The notes under the pieces were generated by a model, which was not told the origin of the DNA, did not search any database, and saw only the letters and a list, made by a program, of their open reading frames with translations. A stretch of DNA of 5,127 bases, taken from NCBI GenBank assembly GCA_007116585.1, contig SKIE01000056.1:1-5127 (forward strand). The letters run 5' to 3'. The stretch comes from Wenzhouxiangella sp. (GTDB lineage: Bacteria > Pseudomonadota > Gammaproteobacteria > Xanthomonadales > Wenzhouxiangellaceae). Position numbers and translations under genes: made by a program. Positions 1 through 4,634 of this stretch are shown piece after piece; position 1 is the stretch's first letter; every line of letters starts with the position of its first letter.

Positions 1-16
1 AATCGAAACAAATTTG

Positions 17-23
17 CGGAGGG
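17..23 (+). promoter_or_regulatory. Ribosome binding site of fumC
   Basis: A purine-rich CGGAGGG stretch holds a perfect GGAGG at 18-22, leaving 7 nt before the ATG at 30. This spacing supports the start at 30. Another ATG at 25 is only 2 nt from the Shine-Dalgarno sequence and its frame closes after two codons (ATG TCA TGA), so it is not the fumC start. Confidence 0.8.
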
Positions 24-29
24 CATGTC

Positions 30-1406
30 ATGACGAACTTCAGAACCGAACGCGACAGCATGGGCGAACTGCAGGTCCCTGCAGACGCCCTGTGGGGGGC
101 GCAGACGCAGCGCGCGGTGGATAATTTCCCGGTCAGTGGACAGCGCATGCCGCCGGCTTTCATCCGGGCCCTGGGCCTGATCAAGGGCGCCTGCGCTCGG
201 GCCAACGAGCAGCTTGGTCTGCTCGAATCGCCGCTCGCCGAGGCGATCCGCTCTGCGGCTGAGCGCGTTGCCGCCAACGAGGTAGACGACCAGTTTCCGG
301 TCGATGTGTATCAGACCGGCTCCGGCACCAGCTCCAACATGAACGCCAACGAGGTGATTGCCCACCTGGCCGATCCGGATGGCGCGCTAGGGGTGCATCC
401 TAACGACCATGTCAACATGGGGCAGAGCTCCAACGACGTGATTCCAACGGCGATCCAGGTGAGCGCCTGTCTGCAGGCCCAGGAACACCTCCTGCCCGCG
501 CTGGATCATCTGCTGCAGATCCTGGATCGGCGCGCCCGGGAACTGGCCGACGTGGCCAAGACCGGGCGCACTCACCTGATGGACGCCATGCCGGTCACTC
601 TGGGTCAGGAGCTTCAGGCCTGGTCGGCCCAGTTGACCAGCGCACGGGCGCGGATTGCCGACGCCCTGTCGCGGCTGCGCAACCTGCCGCAGGGCGGGAC
701 GGCTGTCGGTACCGGCATCAACGCTCATCCTGACTTCGGCCAGCACGTGGCGGCAGCGCTGAACGAGGCCAGCGGGTTTGATTTTGCCTCGGCCGACAAC
801 CGTTTCGAGGGCATCGGCAGTCAGGACGCGGCGGTGGAGATGTCGGGTCAGCTCAAGGTGCTGGCGGTGGCGCTGATGAAAGTCGCCAATGATCTGCGCT
901 GGATGAATTCAGGTCCGCTGGCCGGTCTTGGCGAGATCGAGCTGCAGGCCCTGCAGCCCGGCAGTTCCATCATGCCGGGCAAGGTGAATCCGGTCATTCC
1001 GGAAGCCGTATGCATGGTTGCCGCCCGAGTGATCGGCAACGACGGCACGATCACGGTCGCGGGCCAGTCGGGCAACTTCCAGCTCAACGTCATGCTGCCC
1101 GTGGTCGCGGCCACCTTGCTGGAAAGTCTGCATATTCTGGGCAACGTCGTTCGCCTGCTGGCCGAAAAGGCCATCGCCACTTTCAGCGTGCGGCATGACA
1201 CGCTCAACGAGGCGCTGGCGCGCAACCCGATTCTCGTCACCGCGCTCAATCCCGTCATCGGCTACGAAAAAGGGGCGGCCGCGGCCAAGAAGGCCTATGC
1301 CGAAGGCCGACCCATTATCGATGTAGCGCTGGAGATGACCGATCTGTCGCGGGAGGAACTGGAGGCCTTGCTGGATCCGCTGAAACTGACCCAGGGCGGG
1401 CTCTAA
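30..1406 (+). CDS. fumC: Class II fumarate hydratase (fumarase C)
   Basis: This cytosolic TCA-cycle enzyme interconverts fumarate and L-malate without an iron-sulfur cluster and acts as a homotetramer (family knowledge). The 458-residue product is close to the usual length of about 460-467. It opens with the family-typical RTERDSMGELQVPADALWGAQTQR. Active-site segments seen are TGSGTSSNMN around residues 97-105, HVNMGQSSNDVIPTA around 127-141, KTGRTHLMDAMP from 177 (H182 is the conserved histidine), and the fumarase/aspartase signature GSSIMPGKVNP at 311-321, which carries the mobile-loop serines. The start at 30 has a GGAGG 7 nt upstream. greB follows after 21 nt with no terminator between, so the two are probably cotranscribed. 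The related aspartase and argininosuccinate lyase share the signature, but the overall sequence is clearly of the FumC type. No truncation or frameshift is visible. The promoter lies upstream of the window. Confidence 0.97.
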   Translation: MTNFRTERDSMGELQVPADALWGAQTQRAVDNFPVSGQRMPPAFIRALGLIKGACARANEQLGLLESPLAEAIRSAAERVAANEVDDQFPVDVYQTGSGTSSNMNANEVIAHLADPDGALGVHPNDHVNMGQSSNDVIPTAIQVSACLQAQEHLLPALDHLLQILDRRARELADVAKTGRTHLMDAMPVTLGQELQAWSAQLTSARARIADALSRLRNLPQGGTAVGTGINAHPDFGQHVAAALNEASGFDFASADNRFEGIGSQDAAVEMSGQLKVLAVALMKVANDLRWMNSGPLAGLGEIELQALQPGSSIMPGKVNPVIPEAVCMVAARVIGNDGTITVAGQSGNFQLNVMLPVVAATLLESLHILGNVVRLLAEKAIATFSVRHDTLNEALARNPILVTALNPVIGYEKGAAAAKKAYAEGRPIIDVALEMTDLSREELEALLDPLKLTQGGL

Positions 1407-1427
1407 GCGCAGGGCGGTTCCGGATCC

Positions 1428-1940
1428 ATGCGCTGGCGGCCGCCACCGGAAAAATCCAGTCCCTACATCACCGTCGCCGGTCTGCGGCGACTGCGAGCTG
1501 AAATGGAGTCGCTGTGGCCGCAGCGGCGCGAGGTGGTCGCGGCACTCAGCGCGGCTGCGGCCGAGGGCGATCGGTCCGAAAACGCCGAATACATCTACCG
1601 CAAGAAGCAGCTGCGGGAGATGGACCGGCGCATTCGCTATCTGCAAAAGCGGCTGGATGGGCTCAAGCCGGTGGAGGCCGCGCCAGCCGACCGGGGGCGG
1701 GTGTTTTTCGGGGCCTTGGTGCAGGTCGAGGACGCTGATGGTGAACGCGAGTACTACCGCATCGTTGGCGCCGACGAGATCGGCCACCAGCCCGATGCTA
1801 TTTCGGTCGATTCACCGGTGGCGCGGGCGCTGATCGGCAAACGCGCGGGGGACGAGGTCATTCTGGAGGTGCCCGATGGGGCGCGGTCGCTGCGGGTGCT
1901 CGAAATCGCTTATCCCGGTGCCAACAGCTCCGACGGCTAA
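1428..1940 (+). CDS. greB: Transcription elongation factor GreB
   Basis: GreA/GreB factors insert into the RNA polymerase secondary channel and stimulate cleavage of backtracked RNA so that stalled complexes restart (family knowledge). The 170-residue product begins with the GreB-like RPPPEKSSPYIT, followed by an N-terminal coiled coil at about residues 15-80. The coil tip carries the acidic loop EGDRSENAEYIY (46-57), where D48 and E51 match the metal-coordinating acidic pair. The basic GreB-type stretch YRKKQLREMDRRIRYLQKRLD (57-77) follows. The C-terminal FKBP-like domain starts near 90 (GRVFFGALVQVEDADG) and includes the common SPVARALIGKRAGDEV. These features favour GreB over GreA. The start at 1428 fits homologous N-termini, although the ribosome site is weak, which fits translation following fumC. 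No terminator is seen after the stop. The heat-shock promoter of ibpA begins 14 nt downstream, so fumC-greB transcripts could read into ibpA. Confidence 0.94.
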   Translation: MRWRPPPEKSSPYITVAGLRRLRAEMESLWPQRREVVAALSAAAAEGDRSENAEYIYRKKQLREMDRRIRYLQKRLDGLKPVEAAPADRGRVFFGALVQVEDADGEREYYRIVGADEIGHQPDAISVDSPVARALIGKRAGDEVILEVPDGARSLRVLEIAYPGANSSDG

Positions 1941-1953
1941 AACGGCATCAGGG

Positions 1954-1983
1954 CTTGAAACTATCGCTGCCGATACCTATCTA
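1954..1983 (+). promoter_or_regulatory. Putative sigma-32 (RpoH) heat-shock promoter of ibpA
   Basis: The -35 element CTTGAAA (1954-1960) is a perfect match to the E. coli RpoH consensus. After 14 nt comes ACCTATCTA (1975-1983), which matches CCCCATnTA at all but two specified positions and keeps the AT.TA core. The spacing lies within the accepted 11-16 nt. Transcription would start near 1988-1991, directly before the first leader hairpin, giving a leader of about 90 nt for ibpA. The match, spacing and downstream heat-shock gene support each other. The exact start is inferred. Confidence 0.82.
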
Positions 1984-1990
1984 AGTTCAC

Positions 1991-2081
1991 GAAGACGCCG
2001 TAAGGGTCTTCACTCGACCCGGCCTGATGGGCAGGCGGGTCTCATCCAATCCACTTATTGCTTCATTTGGAGGATAAGAAT
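1991..2081 (+). promoter_or_regulatory. ROSE-like RNA thermometer in the ibpA leader
   Basis: Three consecutive hairpins can be drawn by hand. Hairpin I pairs GAAGAC (1991-1996) with GTCTTC (2006-2011). Hairpin II pairs GACCCG (2016-2021) with CGGGTC (2036-2041), then CCTG (2023-2026) with CAGG (2032-2035), with G2022 bulged and loop ATGGG. Hairpin III spans about 2054-2078 and sequesters the ribosome site: CUUC (2061-2064) pairs with GGAG-side bases 2070-2073, G2060 is unpaired, U2059 pairs with A2074, and CUUA (2054-2057) pairs with UAAG (2075-2078). It contains UUGCU (2058-2062), matching the ROSE anti-Shine-Dalgarno motif U(U/C)GCU with its mismatched G. ROSE elements melt on heating and are known upstream of alpha- and gammaproteobacterial small heat-shock genes. 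Strong stable hairpin(s) upstream and a weak imperfect one at the ribosome site is the expected layout. Folding was done by eye, with no energies computed. Confidence 0.8.
2069..2073 (+). promoter_or_regulatory. Ribosome binding site of ibpA (masked in hairpin III)
   Basis: A perfect GGAGG lies 8 nt before the ATG at 2082. It fixes that ATG as the start, rather than an in-frame TTG at 2058 that lies upstream of the site inside the thermometer hairpin. Four of the five bases are predicted to pair with 2061-2064 at low temperature. Confidence 0.85.
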
Positions 2082-2543
2082 ATGACTAATTTTGATCTCA
2101 CTCCCCTGTATCGTACCGCCATCGGTTTCGATCGTCTGGCCGATATGTTGTCCAACGCCTCGCGGGTTGATTCCGGCGGCTATCCCCCGTACAACATCGA
2201 GTCGCTGGGCGAGGATCGTTACCGCATCACCATGGCCGTGGCCGGGTTTGCAGAAGGTGATCTTGACATTGTCACCGAGCGCAATACCCTGACGGTGTCC
2301 GGCAGCAAGGCCGACAACGCCGAGTCCGACGACGGCGAACTGCTCTACCGCGGCATCGCAACGCGTTCATTCGAGCGCCGGTTCCAGTTGGCTGATCATG
2401 TCGAAGTGCATGGCGCGCGGCTGGAAAATGGTCTGCTTCACATTGAACTCAAGCGTGAGCTGCCGGAGCAGATGAAGCCACGCAAGATCGAGATCGGCAG
2501 CGGCCGCCTGATCGACGAAGAGCGCAAGGTCAAGGCTGCCTGA
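2082..2543 (+). CDS. ibpA: Small heat-shock protein, IbpA/Hsp20 type
   Basis: This ATP-independent holdase binds unfolding proteins and inclusion bodies and hands clients to DnaK/ClpB (family knowledge). The product has 153 residues. The N-terminus MTNFDLTPLYRTAIGFDRL is nearly the same as E. coli IbpA, and YPPYNIE (34-40) marks entry to the alpha-crystallin domain. That domain runs from about 38 to 127, with MAVAGF (51-56), FERRFQLADHV (97-107) and the signature A112..L119 (GARLENGLL). The C-terminal I-x-I oligomerisation motif IEI is at 136-138, followed by a 15-residue charged tail ending EERKVKAA. All expected parts are present. The start at 2082 is set by GGAGG at 2069-2073 and by alignment with IbpA. 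The gene stands alone between its own heat-shock promoter and a strong terminator, as a monocistronic unit. No ibpB-like paralogue is seen in the window. Confidence 0.96.
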   Translation: MTNFDLTPLYRTAIGFDRLADMLSNASRVDSGGYPPYNIESLGEDRYRITMAVAGFAEGDLDIVTERNTLTVSGSKADNAESDDGELLYRGIATRSFERRFQLADHVEVHGARLENGLLHIELKRELPEQMKPRKIEIGSGRLIDEERKVKAA

Positions 2544-2580
2544 GAAAACTGGCAACAAACACGCCAATGGCGTAACGACA

Positions 2581-2609
2581 GGGGCACCCTCACGGGTGCC
2601 TCTTTTTTT
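2581..2609 (+). terminator. Rho-independent terminator of ibpA
   Basis: A 7-bp GC-rich stem, GGCACCC (2583-2589) with GGGTGCC (2594-2600), closes a TCAC tetraloop. G2582-U2601 and G2581-C2602 can extend it, and seven T follow (2603-2609). It lies 37 nt after the ibpA stop codon. The opposite strand lacks a comparable U-tract, so it should act on the + strand only. Confidence 0.93.
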
Positions 2610-2622
2610 GGATAATGGCGTG

Positions 2623-3375
2623 ATGCCGGTAATGCTCGAAAAAGCCCCGCTGTGGCTGCGCCTCTATCCGCTCTGGCAGTGGCTGTTCTTCATGCCGGCC
2701 GCCGTCGCGCTGACCGTTATCGCCGCCCTTGTGGCCGTCCCGACCGCACTGGTCTCAGCGCGAGCGGCCAACCTACATGTTGCCGTGCGCTGGAGTCGGC
2801 TGCTGGCGATTCTCACGCCGGCCCGGGTCGAAGTGAACGGCTTGAAACACATTGACCCTGATCAGTCCTATGTCGTGGTTGCCAATCATCAGAGTCAGTT
2901 TGATATCCCGGTCATCTACGGTTTTTGCGGGCTGGATCTGCGCTGGGTGATGAAAGCCGAACTGCGCAAAGTGCCTTTTGTTGCGGCAGGATGCCGCGCG
3001 ATTGGCCATATCTTTATCGACCGGTCCGATCCCGAGCAGTCGAGGGACGCGATCAACCAGGCCGTATCGCGGCTGCAGCCGGGAACCGGCATTCTGTTTT
3101 TCCCGGAAGGAACGCGAAGCCGAAGCGGACAACTGCTGCCGTTCAAGAAGGGCGCTTTCCGTGTTGCCGTGGATCAACAGCTGCCGATTCTGCCGATGAC
3201 GGTCAGCGGAACGCGCGATGTCCTGCCGGCCGGCTCACTCGGTCTGCGCCCGGGTACGGTGCGTCTGACCATCCATCCGCCTGTCGTCACGGCTGGCTGT
3301 GGCCCCGGCGATGCGGACCAGTTGAAGTCCAGTGTCCGGACGATCATCGCCAACGGGCTGGAGGATAAGGCCTGA
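2623..3375 (+). CDS. plsC: 1-acyl-sn-glycerol-3-phosphate acyltransferase (PlsC family)
   Basis: The enzyme acylates lysophosphatidic acid at sn-2 to form phosphatidic acid at the inner membrane, an early step of phospholipid synthesis (family knowledge). With the ATG at 2623 the product has 250 residues, the usual PlsC size. An N-terminal hydrophobic segment (about 17-45) is the likely membrane anchor. Acyltransferase motif I is NHQSQFD (88-94; catalytic H89 and D94). Then come KAELRKVPFVAAGCRAIGHIFIDR (111-134), the glycerophosphate-binding motif FPEGTRS (160-166) followed by LLPFKKGAF, and LPILPMTV (motif IV). A GTG at 2596 is in frame but sits in the terminator stem, and ATG 2632 has no ribosome site. 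ATG 2623 has only a weak TGGA about 10 nt upstream, so the start is uncertain by a few codons. The stop overlaps the next start (TGATG). Another lysophospholipid acyltransferase specificity is possible. Confidence 0.9.
   Translation: MPVMLEKAPLWLRLYPLWQWLFFMPAAVALTVIAALVAVPTALVSARAANLHVAVRWSRLLAILTPARVEVNGLKHIDPDQSYVVVANHQSQFDIPVIYGFCGLDLRWVMKAELRKVPFVAAGCRAIGHIFIDRSDPEQSRDAINQAVSRLQPGTGILFFPEGTRSRSGQLLPFKKGAFRVAVDQQLPILPMTVSGTRDVLPAGSLGLRPGTVRLTIHPPVVTAGCGPGDADQLKSSVRTIIANGLEDKA
3360..3364 (+). promoter_or_regulatory. Ribosome binding site of the rhomboid gene
   Basis: GGAGG within the plsC 3' end lies 10 nt before the ATG at 3375. A second purine group, AAGG (3367-3370), is closer. With the TGATG stop/start overlap this points to translational coupling with plsC. 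Confidence 0.65.
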
Positions 3376-4049
3376 TGCGGCTGGACGTGCCCGATCCGGA
3401 CTACGCGGCCTCGGCCCGGGCACGCGCGAACTTTCGGCTGGCCATCAAGCTCAGCCTCGGGTTTGTGGTGCTGGTCTGGCTCATGTTTGGGCTGCAGCAA
3501 CTTATTGGGCCGGCCATGACGGGCCTGGGTCTGCGGCCGCGCGATCCGGCCGGCCTGCTCGGGCTGTTGACCACGCCGCTGCTGCACGGCAGTTTTTCCC
3601 ACCTGTTGTCGAACAGCCTGCCGCTCTTTGTGGGCGGCGTGTCGATGCTGTTCCTCTATCCCAACTCCAGCCTGCGGGTATTGCCGATACTCTATCTGGG
3701 CTCGGCCGCGCTGGCCTGGACATTCGCCCGATCGGCGGTGCACATCGGGGCCAGTGGACTGGTTTACGGGATGCTGACCTATGTCTTTGTGGCCGGCATC
3801 CTGCGCCGCGATATTCGGTCAGTCGGTGTGTCGTTGATGGTGTGGTTTTTCTACGGCTCCATGGTCTGGGGCGTTTTTCCGCTGGCGCCGCGAATGAGCT
3901 GGGAACTGCACGCCAGCGGTTTCGTGCTGGGCGTGGTGCTGGCGTTTGCCTACCGCGAGTGGGATCGCCCGCCGATCAAACGCTACGACTGGGAACTGGA
4001 CGATGATGTCGATGAAAATGATGATGATGACAGGCCCGGGTATTTCTGA
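3375..4049 (+). CDS. Rhomboid-family intramembrane serine protease
   Basis: Rhomboids cleave transmembrane segments of membrane proteins inside the bilayer with a Ser-His dyad (family knowledge). The 224-residue product keeps the full catalytic set. H71, H76 and N80 lie in LLHGSFSHLLSN, with the spacing of GlpG H145, H150 and N154. The nucleophile S127 is in GASGLVYG (125-132), and the dyad histidine H179 is in ELHASGFVLG, 52 residues later (53 in GlpG). Hydrophobic segments at about 27-45, 60-72, 80-96, 102-118, 127-143, 150-170 and 179-193 fit a six-helix core. The W-R pair of the GlpG L1 loop is not apparent. The N-terminus is short and cytosolic-looking, with no added cytoplasmic domain. 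The C-terminus after 196 is a soluble tail rich in aspartate (209-219). The substrate is unknown. The gene is tightly coupled to plsC and precedes an SRPBCC gene, suggesting an envelope-related unit (inference). It is not close enough to GlpG for that name. Confidence 0.9.
   Translation: MRLDVPDPDYAASARARANFRLAIKLSLGFVVLVWLMFGLQQLIGPAMTGLGLRPRDPAGLLGLLTTPLLHGSFSHLLSNSLPLFVGGVSMLFLYPNSSLRVLPILYLGSAALAWTFARSAVHIGASGLVYGMLTYVFVAGILRRDIRSVGVSLMVWFFYGSMVWGVFPLAPRMSWELHASGFVLGVVLAFAYREWDRPPIKRYDWELDDDVDENDDDDRPGYF
3999..4031 (+). repeat. GAT/GAC-rich low-complexity run coding an acidic tail
   Basis: Eleven codons at the 3' end of the rhomboid gene encode D209-D219 of the product, with eight or nine being Asp (GAT or GAC) and the rest V, E and N. 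It resembles a short degenerate trinucleotide repeat and is lower in GC than the surrounding coding sequence. Replication slippage could change its length in frame. Confidence 0.55.
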
Positions 4050-4064
4050 TATCAGAGCGGACTG

Positions 4065-4634
4065 ATGTTGATACGTCGCGTATTTGCCGTCTTCCTCGCG
4101 ATGGCGATTCTGGTGGTGGTGGTCGGATTTTTCCTGCCGCGCACCATTGTGGTCGAGCGTTCGGTCGTGATGGATCATCGGGCCGAGGCAATCTTTGACG
4201 TGCTCAAGGATTTTCGCCACTTTCCGCAGTGGTCGCCCTGGTTTACCCGTGTGCCGGAGGCTGAATTCCGGATCGAAGGACCGGACAGCGGTATGGGCTC
4301 GACCCTGGTCTGGCGCGATGAGTCAGGCAGTGGGGAAGGGCGCTTGTGGATCGTCGGCCTGACGCCGCCTGCGCGGGTGGATCTGCAGCTGGAGCTTGGC
4401 GATACCGAGGCGGACGGCTACTTCGTGGTCCAAGCGGCCTACCCTGCGGGCCAGGAAGTCACCTGGGGGCTGCGCTTCGAGGTGTCACAGTTCGACCTGG
4501 TCGGTCGGTACATGGGCCTGATACTGCACAGGCTGGTCGGTCGGGAATACGCCGAGGGCCTGGAGCGATTGTCCGACTACCTTGATCGCTATGATGGACG
4601 GCCACCCGTGCCGGACCAGCCGGGCCTGGAATAA
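4065..4634 (+). CDS. Membrane-anchored SRPBCC (START/Bet v1-like) family protein
   Basis: The 189-residue product has a basic start (MLIRR) and one hydrophobic segment at about 6-24 (a run of V/I/L/F), then P25. This is most likely a signal anchor that places the rest outside the cytoplasm; a cleaved signal peptide is possible, but no clear cleavage site is seen. Residues from about 28 fit the SRPBCC fold: the opening strand (IVVERSVVMDHRAEAIFDVLKDFRHFPQWSPW, 28-59), the GPDSGMGSTLVWR segment, a central strand with PPARVDLQLELGD, VTWGLRFEV, and the C-terminal helix with YMGLILHRLVGREYAEGLERL. The fold makes a deep hydrophobic pocket for lipids or other ligands. I recognise this subfamily from proteobacteria but know no assigned ligand, so function is open. 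The gene starts 15 nt after the rhomboid stop with only a weak ribosome site (GAGCGG), consistent with cotranscription. Its 3' end overlaps the convergent aat gene. Confidence 0.85.
   Translation: MLIRRVFAVFLAMAILVVVVGFFLPRTIVVERSVVMDHRAEAIFDVLKDFRHFPQWSPWFTRVPEAEFRIEGPDSGMGSTLVWRDESGSGEGRLWIVGLTPPARVDLQLELGDTEADGYFVVQAAYPAGQEVTWGLRFEVSQFDLVGRYMGLILHRLVGREYAEGLERLSDYLDRYDGRPPVPDQPGLE

Noticed and set aside
909..1787. Long open frame of 292 codons on the minus strand across fumC and greB
   Set aside because: Two clearly conserved genes fill the other strand. The frame has no recognisable motif and crosses both of them, as expected from GC-rich codon bias.
2058..2081. Upstream in-frame TTG start for ibpA
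   Set aside because: It lies before the GGAGG and inside the thermometer hairpin. The ATG at 2082 matches IbpA N-termini and has ideal spacing.
2611..2616. GATAAT as a housekeeping -10 box for plsC
   Set aside because: No -35-like hexamer lies 16-18 nt upstream, and the RNA would start at or next to the ATG. It was kept only as an alternative in the plsC finding.
2596..2622. In-frame GTG start for plsC at 2596
   Set aside because: It lies in the terminator stem and would encode codons over the U-tract. It has no ribosome site, so the ATG at 2623 is preferred.
3174..3743. 189-codon minus-strand frame under plsC and the rhomboid gene
   Set aside because: Its composition (Gln, Arg, His, Pro) is typical of antisense shadows, and it has no ribosome site or motif.
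3332..4006. 224-codon plus-strand frame overlapping the rhomboid gene in another frame
   Set aside because: It is rich in Arg, Ala and Gly with no domain, whereas the frame at 3375 contains all rhomboid catalytic residues.
3819..4220. Minus-strand frame with His- and Ile-rich stretches
   Set aside because: The His/Ile runs are only the complement of the GAT-rich acidic tail, and no start signal is seen.
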